From an uncultured Roseobacter sp. (GTDB lineage Bacteria; Pseudomonadota; Alphaproteobacteria; Rhodobacterales; Rhodobacteraceae), in contig NZ_CANLKW010000002.1 in assembly GCF_947491795.1 (NCBI RefSeq), positions 608,001 through 672,000 on the forward strand: a stretch of 64,000 nt of DNA, written 5' to 3'. The notes beneath the pieces were generated by a model. That model saw nothing but the letters and a program-made list of their open reading frames with translations. It had not been told where the DNA came from and searched no databases. Each line of letters begins with the position of its first letter. Position 1 is the first letter of the stretch. Position numbers and translations under genes: made by a program. Positions 14,412 to 23,438 of the stretch are shown here, piece by piece.

Positions 14412-15266
14412 ATGTCCGATGATCCGAAAACGCTTGTTTCAACCGACTGGCTGGCACAACACCTGAAAGATCCGGATCTGCGGGTTCTGGATGCCTCCTG
14501 GTATCTGCCAGAGGCCGGGCGCAATGCGCGGGATGAGTACAACGAGGCGCATATTCCCGGTGCGCGGTTCTTCGATATCGATGAGATTTCCGACAGCCGC
14601 TCTGATCTGCCGCATATGGCGCCGCCTGTTGAAAAATTCATGTCCCGCATGCGGGCAATGGGCGTCGGCGATGGGCATCAGGTGGTGGTCTATGATGGTG
14701 CCGGGCTGTTGTCTGCTGCCCGCGTGTGGTGGCTGTTCCGCCTGATGGGTCAGGAAAACGTCGCGGTGCTGGATGGTGGGTTTCCCAAATGGCAGGCCGA
14801 AGGGCACCCGACCGAGGATATGCCACCCATCGTGCGCGACCGGCACATGACCGTGCGGTTCCAGAACCATCTGGTGCGGGACGTGACACAGGTGGCTGCG
14901 GCTTCAAAACTGGGGGACCCCGCTATCGTGGATGCCAGAGCCGCAATCCGCTTCAGAGGAGAAGCCCCGGAGCCGCGCGAAGGTCTGCGCGCGGGCCATA
15001 TCCCCGGTGCGCGGTCGGTCCCTTTTACGACCCTGCTGAACGCAGACAAAACGATGAAAAGCCCCGATGAGACGCGGGCAGTGTTTGAGGCCGCCGGTGT
15101 CGATCTGGACAAGCCGGTGATCACCTCCTGCGGCTCTGGCGTGACAGCTGCCATTCTGGCGCTGGCGCTGGAGCGGATGGGCCACAGCCAGTGGTCGCTT
15201 TATGATGGATCCTGGGCCGAATGGGGCATGTTCCCCACGGTCCCCGTGGCAACCGGAGACGCCTGA
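14412..15266 (+). CDS. sseA: 3-mercaptopyruvate/thiosulfate sulfurtransferase SseA
   Basis: A 284-residue tandem rhodanese-domain protein. Each half has the rhodanese start and end motifs (VLDASWYLP and AIVDARAAIRF; HIPGAR twice, near residues 47 and 196). The catalytic Cys240 lies in CGSGVTA, the loop typical of mercaptopyruvate sulfurtransferases rather than thiosulfate rhodaneses (CRxGxT). It transfers sulfane sulfur from 3-mercaptopyruvate to thiols or cyanide. It overlaps the following aminotransferase by one base (TGATG), which suits sulfur-amino-acid or aromatic transamination coupling. Confidence 0.92.
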   Translation: MSDDPKTLVSTDWLAQHLKDPDLRVLDASWYLPEAGRNARDEYNEAHIPGARFFDIDEISDSRSDLPHMAPPVEKFMSRMRAMGVGDGHQVVVYDGAGLLSAARVWWLFRLMGQENVAVLDGGFPKWQAEGHPTEDMPPIVRDRHMTVRFQNHLVRDVTQVAAASKLGDPAIVDARAAIRFRGEAPEPREGLRAGHIPGARSVPFTTLLNADKTMKSPDETRAVFEAAGVDLDKPVITSCGSGVTAAILALALERMGHSQWSLYDGSWAEWGMFPTVPVATGDA

Positions 15267-16450
15267 TGTTTGAGACCCTGAAAGAACGCCCTGCAGACGG
15301 TATTCTGACTCTGATGCAGCTGTACAAAGACGACCCGCGTCCGACCAAGATTGACCTTGGCGTCGGGGTTTACAAGGACGCGACGGGTCTCACACCCGTC
15401 ATGCGCGCGGTCAAGGCAGCGGAGCATCAGCTGTGGGAAACCCAGGACAGCAAGGTCTATACCGGCCTCGCCGGTGATCCCGCTTTTGGTGACGCAATGG
15501 TGCGTCTGGTGCTTGCGGATGCAGTTGCGCGCGACAACATCGCCGCTGTGGCCACACCCGGCGGGACGGGTGCTGTGCGCCAGGCGTTTGAGTTGGTGCG
15601 TATGGCACGGCCTGGCGCGCGTGTGTTTGTGTCTGACCCGACCTGGCCCAACCACCTGTCCATCCTGAACTATCTGGAAATGGAGCGGGTTGATTACCGC
15701 TACTTTGACGAGGAAAGCCGCGGCGTTGATTTCTATGGGATGATTGCCGATCTGAAGACCGCAAAAGCGGGTGATGTGGTGCTGCTGCATGGCTGCTGCC
15801 ACAACCCGACCGGCGCCAACCTGAACATGACTGAGTGGCAGGCTGTGGTGGACGTGCTGGTCGAAACCGGCGCGGTGCCGATGATCGACATCGCCTATCA
15901 GGGCTTTGGCGACGGGCTGGAAGAGGACGCGGCGGCGACGCGCCTGGTGGCGTCATCCGTCCCCGAATGCATCATCGCCGCGAGCTGTTCCAAGAACTTT
16001 GGCATTTACCGCGAGCGCACCGGGCTGCTGATGGCGGTGAGCCAGAACGCAGAGGCGCGCAAACTGCATCAGGACACCCTGGCCTTCCTCAACCGCCAGA
16101 ACTTCAGCTTTCCCCCCGATCACGGTGCGCGGATTGTGACAATGATCCTGAACGACGAGGCCCTGCGTGCTGACTGGATGGCCGAACTGGAAGAAGTGCG
16201 GGGCAACATGCTGGGTCTGCGCAGTCAGCTGGCAGGCGAATTGCAGCGTCTGTCCGGCTCGGACCGTTTCGGGTTTCTGGCGCAGCACCGTGGCATGTTC
16301 TCGCGCCTTGGCACGACCAAAGACAAGGTCGAGCAGATGCGCAGCGAGAATGGGATTTACATGGTAGCGGACAGCCGCATGAACATCGCGGGCCTGAATG
16401 CGGAGACGATCCCTGTGCTGGCAAAAGCGATTATCGACGCGGGTGTCTGA
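15266..16450 (+). CDS. Aromatic amino acid/aspartate aminotransferase (class I)
   Basis: A 394-residue fold-type I aminotransferase. The PLP lysine is Lys243 in ASCSKNFGIYRERTG. HNPTG (179-183) and the Asp/Tyr pair in MIDIAYQGFGDG (206-217) complete the cofactor site. The start MFETLKERPADGILTLMQLY is typical of the AspC/TyrB subgroup. It interconverts aromatic amino acids or aspartate with their 2-oxo acids. Start codon overlaps the sseA stop, so the two are translationally coupled. AspC and TyrB cannot be separated by eye. Confidence 0.9.
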   Translation: MFETLKERPADGILTLMQLYKDDPRPTKIDLGVGVYKDATGLTPVMRAVKAAEHQLWETQDSKVYTGLAGDPAFGDAMVRLVLADAVARDNIAAVATPGGTGAVRQAFELVRMARPGARVFVSDPTWPNHLSILNYLEMERVDYRYFDEESRGVDFYGMIADLKTAKAGDVVLLHGCCHNPTGANLNMTEWQAVVDVLVETGAVPMIDIAYQGFGDGLEEDAAATRLVASSVPECIIAASCSKNFGIYRERTGLLMAVSQNAEARKLHQDTLAFLNRQNFSFPPDHGARIVTMILNDEALRADWMAELEEVRGNMLGLRSQLAGELQRLSGSDRFGFLAQHRGMFSRLGTTKDKVEQMRSENGIYMVADSRMNIAGLNAETIPVLAKAIIDAGV

Positions 16451-16498
16451 GACTTTGCAAATTGACCGCTCCGGAGGAGACGCTCTTACGTGAACCAG

Positions 16499-17023
16499 TT
16501 ACGCGTACATTGACTGGCGCGGAGGCTTTGGCTTTCGATATATGATGGCTGCGGAGATAGCACCCCCGGCCAGTGCGGGTACGGCAAGCAGCATGTAGTT
16601 GGCATCTGTCGGATCTGGCGGCCACCCGCCAGGCATGCCCATCATGCCGCAAACAGCAGCCATGCAGCCACCCAGTATGCGGGTTGGATAGGAGGGTACG
16701 CCCAGACGCCGGAGAAAAACCTGGCTGGCAACCCAGCCTGCCAAGGCTGGCAGCAATGTCCACTGCCAGGCAAGCACCGCTGCCATCAGGCTAAAAAATA
16801 ACAAAGTAACGAAAATCTCGAAGGCTTCGGAAAGCGTTCGGCTGAATTCACCGGCGGAAAGGTACATGCCCGCCAAAACAAGAAACAACACCGTTAAGAC
16901 CGTGGAAAAAGGGATCAGCAACAGCAGCCTTGCGTCAAGCCCGGCATCTGAAAGGGTTTGTCTCATGCACTTGATCCGATCAGAAAACGCGTTTGTCAAT
17001 TTTGTCGTTGGTAGTTGCGACAT
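16499..17023 (-). CDS. Integral membrane protein of unknown function
   Basis: A 174-residue protein from the ATG at 17023; an internal ATG at 16966 would remove 19 residues. It has four hydrophobic stretches: LLLLIPFSTVLTVLFLVLAG, FVTLLFFSLMAAVLAW, a GGCMAAVCGMMGMPGG segment, and YMLLAVPALAGGAISAAIIY, with a basic C-terminal tail. I recognise no family. It stands alone, co-oriented with the upstream amtB gene but separated from it by a strong terminator. AT content looks somewhat higher than in neighbouring genes. Confidence 0.6.
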   Translation of the reverse strand: MSQLPTTKLTNAFSDRIKCMRQTLSDAGLDARLLLLIPFSTVLTVLFLVLAGMYLSAGEFSRTLSEAFEIFVTLLFFSLMAAVLAWQWTLLPALAGWVASQVFLRRLGVPSYPTRILGGCMAAVCGMMGMPGGWPPDPTDANYMLLAVPALAGGAISAAIIYRKPKPPRQSMYA

Positions 17024-17074
17024 GAACAAGGCCTGATCGTGAAAATAGCGTGAAACTGAAGTAGATTTCAGAAC

Positions 17075-17101
17075 AAAAAAACCCGGGCGCGAACGCCCGG
17101 G
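17075..17101 (-). terminator. Rho-independent terminator of glnK-amtB
   Basis: CCCGGGCG (17082-17089) pairs perfectly with CGCCCGGG (17094-17101) around a CGAA loop. The A-run at 17075-17081 gives a U-run on the minus-strand transcript, 30 bases beyond the amtB stop. Confidence 0.92.
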
Positions 17102-17131
17102 CCAGTGGTGTTCCTCGGGAGGAGAGGAAGA

Positions 17132-18439
17132 TCAGCCTTTTGCAAATTCCGGATAGGCTTCCATACCCAGCTCGGAGACGTCGAGACCGTTGATCTCGTC
17201 CTCTTCGCTGACGCGGATGCCCATGACGGCCTTGAGGATGAACCAGACAATCAGCGAGGCCACGAATGTGAAGACACCGTAGGCGATGATACCCATCAGC
17301 TGTGTGCCGAGGCTCGCCTCACCGTAGAAGATCACCGCGATTGTGCCCCAGATACCGGCAAAGAGGTGAACCGGAATGGCGCCGACAACATCGTCCAGCT
17401 TGAGCTTGTCCAGCATCGGGATGGCGAGAACCACGATGACACCGCCGACAGCACCGATCCAGAGCGCCCCGAAGAGTGTGGGTGCCAGAGGCTCGGCTGT
17501 GATGGACACGAGGCCCGCCAGTGCACCGTTCAGGATCATCGTCAGGTCGGGCTTTTTGAACATGATCTGTGTCATGATCAGAGCGGTCACAGCGCCTGCG
17601 GCAGCAGCCATGTTGGTGTTGGCGAAGATGCGGCTGACGTCAGACACGTCGCCCACGGTGCCCATCGCGAGCTGCGAGCCACCGTTGAAACCGAACCAGC
17701 CAAGCCACAGGATGAATGTCCCCAGTGTTGCAAGTGCCAGGTTGGAACCGGGCATCGGGTTTACTTTGCCATCCTTGTACTTGCCCAGACGCGGGCCGAG
17801 CACGATCACACCGGCCAGAGCGGCCCAGCCACCTACCGAGTGTACAACGGTCGAACCGGCAAAATCGGAGAAGCCTGCTTCAGACAGCCAGCCGCCGCCC
17901 CACTGCCAGGAACCGGAAATCGGGTACATGAAGCCTGTGAGCACGACCACGAAGATCAGGAAGGGCCACAGTTTGATCCGCTCTGCTACCGCACCGGACA
18001 CAATGGACGCGGTTGCAGCGACGAACACCAGCTGGAAAAAGAAGTCCGAACCGACAGAAGCATAGTCCAGCGCGGCATCAGCAGCAGATACACCGACGGC
18101 GTCCAGAACCGTCTGGCCGCCAAGGGCAAAATAGCCGTTGAAGTCACCCGGGTACATCGTGTTGAAACCAACGATCCAGTACATGATGGCCGCGATCGAG
18201 AAGAGCGCGATGTTTTTGGTCATCTGCATCGTCACGTTCTTGGAACGTACGAGGCCGCCTTCGAGCATTGCAAAGCCGGCAGCCATAAAGAAAACGAGAA
18301 AACCAGCCATGCAGAACAGCAGGGTGGTCATGATATAGGGGCCGATTTCATCAAAGCCCGGTGCGGCATCCTGTGCCAGTGCCAGCGACGGCAGCGCAGT
18401 CAGCGCCGCTGCGGAGGCAAGTGTTTTAAAGTGTGTCAT
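17132..18439 (-). CDS. amtB: Ammonium transporter AmtB
   Basis: A 435-residue Amt/MEP/Rh transporter with an N-terminal signal peptide (residues 1-22, ending ALAQ) and eleven predicted TM helices. Conserved family blocks include AGFAMLEGGLVRSKN, DFAGSTVVHSVGGWAALAG (pore His region), LGWFGFNGGSQL and NTNMAAAAGAV. It conducts ammonium across the inner membrane under nitrogen limitation. glnK lies 27 bases upstream in the same direction, the standard pairing in which GlnK plugs the AmtB pore when nitrogen is plentiful. Confidence 0.97.
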   Translation of the reverse strand: MTHFKTLASAAALTALPSLALAQDAAPGFDEIGPYIMTTLLFCMAGFLVFFMAAGFAMLEGGLVRSKNVTMQMTKNIALFSIAAIMYWIVGFNTMYPGDFNGYFALGGQTVLDAVGVSAADAALDYASVGSDFFFQLVFVAATASIVSGAVAERIKLWPFLIFVVVLTGFMYPISGSWQWGGGWLSEAGFSDFAGSTVVHSVGGWAALAGVIVLGPRLGKYKDGKVNPMPGSNLALATLGTFILWLGWFGFNGGSQLAMGTVGDVSDVSRIFANTNMAAAAGAVTALIMTQIMFKKPDLTMILNGALAGLVSITAEPLAPTLFGALWIGAVGGVIVVLAIPMLDKLKLDDVVGAIPVHLFAGIWGTIAVIFYGEASLGTQLMGIIAYGVFTFVASLIVWFILKAVMGIRVSEEDEINGLDVSELGMEAYPEFAKG

Positions 18440-18466
18440 AGGTCTTATCCCTGATTTAAGCCAGCT

Positions 18467-18805
<339 letters not shown>

Positions 18806-18936
18806 CTAACGTCCCCTCGTCCTGAGCAGGCTGCATTCCTGCGGTTCTGTGCCAGAAGGTGTGGCCCGCAGGGTGTCCCGGATGGAAGTTTCCGGGCTCG
18901 AAGAGGCGCAGAATCCGCCACTTGGAGATCAAAAAT

Positions 18937-18960
18937 TAGGCAAATTAAAAAAAATGCCTA
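18937..18960. promoter_or_regulatory. Inverted repeat in the AT-rich glnK/PBP1 intergenic region
   Basis: TAGGCA (18937-18942) and TGCCTA (18955-18960) flank an A-rich centre of 12 bases; another TGCCT lies at about 18981. The element is about 130 bases upstream of glnK and 105 bases upstream of the PBP gene, inside the only AT-rich tract of the neighbourhood. It could be an activator site or a curved promoter element. Confidence 0.35.
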
Positions 18961-19065
18961 TAAAATGTGCACAAAATTGATGCCTGTGGGGCTATAGTTC
19001 ACCTCAACAATCCTGGAAAACCCGGATAAGCTGCGCAAAACAACAGTGAGCCGGGCAGGTTCTTC

Positions 19066-21270
19066 ATGAGTGATTCACCCAGAGGCAGGAAGCCGCTGGT
19101 GGCCGACCGGCGCTATTCCAAAGCGTCGCCCACCAAAGCGCGCAAGAAAGCCGGAACAACGAAAAAGAAGCCTGCAAAACGGCGCAGGCAGGCGCGCCCG
19201 CAGCGGCGCGGTCTGGTCGGCCTGGTCCAGCGGCTGTTCCGGTGGGTCCTGCGTCTGATCTGGCGCATCACGTGGCGCGTGGGGTTGTTGGCTGCTGCTG
19301 TTCTGGCCCTGTTTGTCGGCTATTACTACACGACACTGCCACCGGTTGAGGAGATGCTTGATGGCCGGGCCCGCGGGTCTGTCACCCTGCTGGACTACGA
19401 GGGTCAGGTCTTTGCCTGGCGTGGTGATCAGTTTGGCGGGGCAGTGACAGCGCAGACCGTATCACCGCACCTCAAAAACGCGATTGTTGCGACCGAAGAC
19501 AAGCGGTTTTACCGGCATTTCGGGCTGAGCCCACGCGGGATCGCCAGCGCGGTCCGGATCAATCTGCGGGAAGGACGCGGGCCACTCTCTGGGCACGGCG
19601 GATCAACCATCACACAGCAAACCGCCAAGCTGCTGTGTCTGGGCGTCCCTTACGACCCGCAGGTGCAGACTGAGGCAGAGTATGAGCGCGATTGCAGGCG
19701 CGGCACAATTCAGCGCAAAGCGCAGGAAGCGATTTACGCCCTCGCTATGGAGGCGCGCTATTCCAAGGATGAAATCCTGACAATTTACATGAACCGCGCG
19801 TTTCTGGGCGCGGGTGCGCGCGGTTTTGAGGCCGCCAGCCAGCGGTATTTTGGCAAATCAGCTGCCAACGTTGATCCGGCCGAGGCCGCCATGCTGGCCG
19901 GGCTGCTGGTCGCGCCGACACGGTTCGCGCCAACAAATGACCTGACCCGTTCGCGCAACCGGGCGGCCACGATCCTGCGGCTGATGAACGAACAGGGGTA
20001 TCTGTCTGCCGCCGAAGCCACGCAGTTTCAGAACAACCCTGCACAGTTGTCCGAAGCCGCGCAGGAGCGATCAGGGGGCTATTTCGCAGATTGGGTCATG
20101 TCAACCGGGCCGGAATTTTTCACCCGAAAGACGACAGAAGATGTCATTATCCGCACCACGCTCGATCAGCGTATCCAGCGCAGTGCCGAAGAGGCGATGA
20201 CATGGGTTTTCGACAACAAAGTCCGCGCGGGCAGCAAAGCCCAGGCGGCGATTGTCGTGATGTCCGCTGATGGCGCGGTCCGGGCGATGGTGGGTGGCCG
20301 CAGAACCAGGGTCGACGGTGCTTTCAACCGGGCGGTGCAGGCAAAACGTCAGACCGGGTCGGCCTTTAAACCCTTTGTTTATGCCGCCGCTCTCGATCTG
20401 GGGTATTCGCCCAATGACACGGTCGAGGACGCGCCTCTGACAATCGATATTCCCGGCTCCGGCCCCTGGTCGCCCCGGAATTATACCAACAAACACTACG
20501 GCACGGTCACTCTGACACGATCACTCAGGGACAGCCTGAACGTTCCGGCGGTCAAAGTGTCCGAGTTTGTTGGCCGGGATCTGGTGCGTCAGGTAGCCAA
20601 CGACTTTGGGCTGGAAAGCGATCTGGCAGCAGGTCCTGCATTGGCGCTGGGGGCATCAGAAAGCACACTGATTGAAATGACCAGCGCTTATGCGGGCATA
20701 CTGAACGGCGGATCGTCTGTGGAACCTTATGGCCTGATTGACCTGCGCCTTCTGGGGGACGAGGAGCCGCTGATGGGCACCGGTGGCGGTATCGGCGAAC
20801 GTGTGATTCAGGAAGACGCCGCGCGCCAGCTGATCTGGATGATGGAAAAGGTCGTGTCCGAAGGAACAGGGCAGCGGGCGCAGTTCGGTGGCCGTCAGCT
20901 GGCGGGCAAGACCGGCACAACTCAGGCAGCACGTGACGCCTGGTTCGTCGGGTTTTCGGCAGATTTCGTGGCTGGCGTGTGGATGGGCTACGATGACAAT
21001 ACGCCCCTGACCGGGGTGACTGGCAGCGGCCTGCCCGCCGAAATCTGGCGTGAAACCATGCAGCGGGTGCACGAGGGGATCCCTGTACGGCCACTGCCGA
21101 TGATGGCGCCTGGTGGCCGCGGTGAAATGCGCGACCCCGGTGCCGGACGTCCCGGCGGTGGTTCAGGGGGTGGTGTTGGCGGCCTGCTGGAAAACCTGCT
21201 GAGAGATATTCTGGGTGGCAGTTCAGGCAGTGCAAGCCCGAAAGGCAACGTAAGTGGTTCAGACAGATAA
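19066..21270 (+). CDS. Bifunctional penicillin-binding protein 1 (GT51 transglycosylase plus transpeptidase)
   Basis: A 734-residue class A PBP. A Lys/Arg-rich cytoplasmic head (residues 1-70) is followed by a TM helix (about 72-88). The GT51 domain has catalytic Glu144 in ATEDKRFYRHFG and the GGSTITQQ motif (178-185). The transpeptidase domain has SxxK at 432-435 (GSAFKPF), SxN at 490-492 (DSLNVPA) and KTG at 615-617 (GKTGTTQ). The C-terminus is Gly/Pro-rich and probably disordered. It polymerises and crosslinks peptidoglycan in the periplasm. The domain order fits the PBP1A/1B class; which E. coli PBP it replaces is not clear. Confidence 0.93.
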   Translation: MSDSPRGRKPLVADRRYSKASPTKARKKAGTTKKKPAKRRRQARPQRRGLVGLVQRLFRWVLRLIWRITWRVGLLAAAVLALFVGYYYTTLPPVEEMLDGRARGSVTLLDYEGQVFAWRGDQFGGAVTAQTVSPHLKNAIVATEDKRFYRHFGLSPRGIASAVRINLREGRGPLSGHGGSTITQQTAKLLCLGVPYDPQVQTEAEYERDCRRGTIQRKAQEAIYALAMEARYSKDEILTIYMNRAFLGAGARGFEAASQRYFGKSAANVDPAEAAMLAGLLVAPTRFAPTNDLTRSRNRAATILRLMNEQGYLSAAEATQFQNNPAQLSEAAQERSGGYFADWVMSTGPEFFTRKTTEDVIIRTTLDQRIQRSAEEAMTWVFDNKVRAGSKAQAAIVVMSADGAVRAMVGGRRTRVDGAFNRAVQAKRQTGSAFKPFVYAAALDLGYSPNDTVEDAPLTIDIPGSGPWSPRNYTNKHYGTVTLTRSLRDSLNVPAVKVSEFVGRDLVRQVANDFGLESDLAAGPALALGASESTLIEMTSAYAGILNGGSSVEPYGLIDLRLLGDEEPLMGTGGGIGERVIQEDAARQLIWMMEKVVSEGTGQRAQFGGRQLAGKTGTTQAARDAWFVGFSADFVAGVWMGYDDNTPLTGVTGSGLPAEIWRETMQRVHEGIPVRPLPMMAPGGRGEMRDPGAGRPGGGSGGGVGGLLENLLRDILGGSSGSASPKGNVSGSDR

Positions 21271-21281
21271 CTGTCTGAACC
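21256..21281. terminator. Perfect hairpin spanning the PBP stop codon
   Basis: GGTTCAGACAG (21256-21266) and CTGTCTGAACC (21271-21281) form an 11-base perfect stem. The loop ATAA contains most of the TAA stop codon. It sits eight bases from the convergent mlaC stop, so it may end transcripts from both sides, although no T-run follows on either strand. Confidence 0.6.
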
Positions 21282-21288
21282 CGTCGTT

Positions 21289-21888
21289 TCAGCCCGCAGA
21301 GCGCAGGTCTTTGGTCAGCTGACCAATATCGCCCCGGCGGTTGTCGAGCATCGCGCCGATTTCAGTCCGTTCCGTCAGGAGCAGGTTCACGCCTTCAACA
21401 AAGATGTTGAACAGCCGGTCCGAGCCGGAGCGGTCCGATACCAGAAAGGAGACACTGACAGGATCCTGACCGCGCAGAAAGGCGGTCGAACGGATCTCGT
21501 ACCCGGCTTTTATCTCGCGCACGGATTCGAATTCGATGCGCCCACCGATGAAGTCGCGGAACTGCTTACCGTACTTGCGGGCAAGATATCCCTGAAAAGC
21601 ATCCGTAAAGGCGCGTAACTCACCGGCGCTGGCGCTGCGGCCATCCGCACCCAGAGCATACCGCGCCATTGTCGGCACATCTGCATAGCGCGAGAAAATC
21701 TTCTCGAAATCGCGGATCGTGGCAGATTCTGATTTGCCGGCCTCAATAACTTTGTTGATCTCGGCCACGACGGTGTCGACCAGCTTGCGCGCGCCGGCCT
21801 CATCGAGTGCATAGGCAGGAAAGCCGGTAGAGACCGTCAGCGCCGCAAATCCGGCAAGAACGCCGCGGCGGTTCAGTTTACTCTGCAT
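21289..21888 (-). CDS. MlaC-type periplasmic phospholipid-binding protein
   Basis: A 199-residue protein from the ATG at 21888, preceded by GAGGA; another in-frame ATG lies at 21900. A signal peptide (RRGVLAGFAALTVSTGFPAYA, residues 7-27) with twin Arg leads into the Tol_Tol_Ttg2/MlaC fold: FEKIFSRYADVPTMARYALG, FTDAFQGYLARKYGKQF, and LFNIFVEGVNLLLTERTEIGAML. It ferries phospholipids between the outer-membrane MlaA and the inner-membrane MlaFEDB complex. It overlaps mlaA by 11 bases, so the two are coupled. No mlaFEDB genes are in the window. Confidence 0.85.
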   Translation of the reverse strand: MQSKLNRRGVLAGFAALTVSTGFPAYALDEAGARKLVDTVVAEINKVIEAGKSESATIRDFEKIFSRYADVPTMARYALGADGRSASAGELRAFTDAFQGYLARKYGKQFRDFIGGRIEFESVREIKAGYEIRSTAFLRGQDPVSVSFLVSDRSGSDRLFNIFVEGVNLLLTERTEIGAMLDNRRGDIGQLTKDLRSAG

Positions 21889-22648
21889 AAATGTCCTCAT
21901 AGGGATCAACCTCACTGGCACTGTCATTGCCCAGCTCAAACCGGCGGTTCTGGAGGTAGATCTGCCGGGACTGGGCGTAGCTGTCTTCACTCTCATACAG
22001 AATCGAATCGATCTGGCGGCTGAACTTTTCGCGATCGTTCAGAACAGAGGCCGCGAGCGCTGTGGGCGGCACGTACCGTTCCGGCTCGTCATCAATGGTG
22101 CTGAGTGTCAGCGGGTTGGTGAAGAAATCCACCACAAGACCAACTGTGTCACGCTGGGTTGAGGGCCCAAAGACCGGCAGCTCGATATAGGCGCCTTCTC
22201 CGCTGCCCCAGACGGCCAGTGTCTCGCCAAAGTCGGTCTCGCGCGCCGGGATGTTCAGCTCACCGGCCGCATCGACGAGCCCGCCGATACCGATGGTCGT
22301 GTTCATCACAAAGCGTACCAGCGAGATGCCGGCGCTTTTGAGATCACCCTGCAGCAGGCTGTTGACGGCGTAGCCTGGTGTCGAGAGGTTGTCAGAGAAG
22401 TTGTTGATTGTGTTCCGTATTTCAACAGGAACCACGGCACCGTACCCCATGGCCACGGGGCGCACGAGGTTTTTGTCCAGCCCTTTGTTGAAAGCGTGGA
22501 TGCTGCGATTGGTGGATTCGTACGGGTCATTAATGCCGTTACTGCGGGTCGCCACATCCTGTGTTGTGGCACAGGCGCTGACAAAAAGAGCGGCGGTCAG
22601 GGCAAGAAGAATGCGGCCTGAGGCGTGGCGGAGCGATGAGAGTGACAA
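21878..22648 (-). CDS. mlaA: MlaA/VacJ outer-membrane lipoprotein
   Basis: A 256-residue lipoprotein. The best start is a TTG at 22648 with AGGAT eight bases upstream. The lipobox is at LFVSAC (about residues 22-27 from that start). The VacJ domain includes NDPYESTNRSIHAFNKGLDK, PGYAVNSLLQGDLKSAGISLVRFVMNTTIG, ARETDFGETLAVWGSGEGAYIELPVFGPS, and a C-terminal DPYEDIYAE. It removes mislocalised phospholipids from the outer leaflet together with MlaC, encoded next. Upstream frame extension to 22753 adds residues without family similarity. Confidence 0.9.
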   Translation of the reverse strand: MSLSSLRHASGRILLALTAALFVSACATTQDVATRSNGINDPYESTNRSIHAFNKGLDKNLVRPVAMGYGAVVPVEIRNTINNFSDNLSTPGYAVNSLLQGDLKSAGISLVRFVMNTTIGIGGLVDAAGELNIPARETDFGETLAVWGSGEGAYIELPVFGPSTQRDTVGLVVDFFTNPLTLSTIDDEPERYVPPTALAASVLNDREKFSRQIDSILYESEDSYAQSRQIYLQNRRFELGNDSASEVDPYEDIYAE

Positions 22649-22979
22649 TTGGGAAATCCTGCGAATATGGTCTGTGCTGTAAGTAGATATTTTTTGAGCA
22701 ATGCCCAGAGAGCAAATGCAAGTCGGGCGGGTGTTGTGGCAGTTGAGCGACATGGTCAGACCAAACGCCGGGCGAATGTACCGTTAAAATGTTGGCAGAT
22801 CGTGAAAATCGCAACCATCGGCGGTTGAAAGAGTACCGCTAAGGGTGACAGATGTGAAGCAGACATGACTGACAAATGTGCGACTGTGGGCAAAGCCGTG
22901 CCTAGGTGTTCGTGGATTGAGCAGTTAAACGCCGCAAAGGGGCCCGGGCCCGGAAAACACACTGCAGAAAGGATCCGCA

Positions 22980-23438
22980 ATGAGCATCACAGACAAACTT
23001 TCCGAACTGGGGGTAACCCTGCCGGATGCACCCGCGCCAGCGGCAAACTATGTGCCCTGGGTCCGCGTCGGTAACACGCTCTATGTCTCGGGCCAGGTCT
23101 CTGCAGGACCGGACGGGTTCATCACCGGCAAGCTGGGAGCTGATATCAGTATTGAAGACGCGGCAGAGGCGGCAAAAAGCTGTGCTGTCAGCCTGCTGGC
23201 GCAGGTGCGCGCCGCCTGTGATGGCGATATTGAGCGCCTCGTGCGGGTTGTAAAGCTGACCGGGTTTGTGAATTCGACCCAGGATTTCGCCGAACAGCCC
23301 AAAGTGATCAACGGTGCTTCAGATTTTCTGGTTGCAGCGCTGGGGGATGCGGGGCGCCATTCCCGCTCGGCGGTTTCTGCCGCGTCGCTGCCCTTTGGCG
23401 TCGCTGTGGAAATCGAAGGCATTTTTGAAATCCGATGA
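22980..23438 (+). CDS. RidA/YjgF/YER057c family protein
   Basis: A 152-residue member of the larger RidA subgroup (about 150 rather than 130 residues). Characteristic parts are LPDAPAPAANYVPWVRVGNTLYVSGQ, VVKLTGFVNSTQDFAEQPKVINGASDF and GRHSRSAVSAASLPFGVAVEIEGIFEI. Classical RidA hydrolyses reactive enamine/imine intermediates made by PLP enzymes; the subgroup to which this protein belongs is less well characterised. First gene of an operon of five; its stop overlaps the next start by four bases. AAAGGATCCGCA precedes the ATG. Confidence 0.92.
   Translation: MSITDKLSELGVTLPDAPAPAANYVPWVRVGNTLYVSGQVSAGPDGFITGKLGADISIEDAAEAAKSCAVSLLAQVRAACDGDIERLVRVVKLTGFVNSTQDFAEQPKVINGASDFLVAALGDAGRHSRSAVSAASLPFGVAVEIEGIFEIR

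Noticed and set aside
17105..18454. A 449-codon plus-strand frame opposite amtB
   Set aside because: Shadow of the amtB coding sequence; composition is His/Asp/Gly-rich and unlike a folded protein.
18840..18854. Possible sigma-54 promoter for glnK (TGGCAC-like box on the minus strand)
   Set aside because: The spacing between the GG and GC elements is one base short and the -12 box reads CGCA; sigma-54 promoters tolerate spacing changes poorly.
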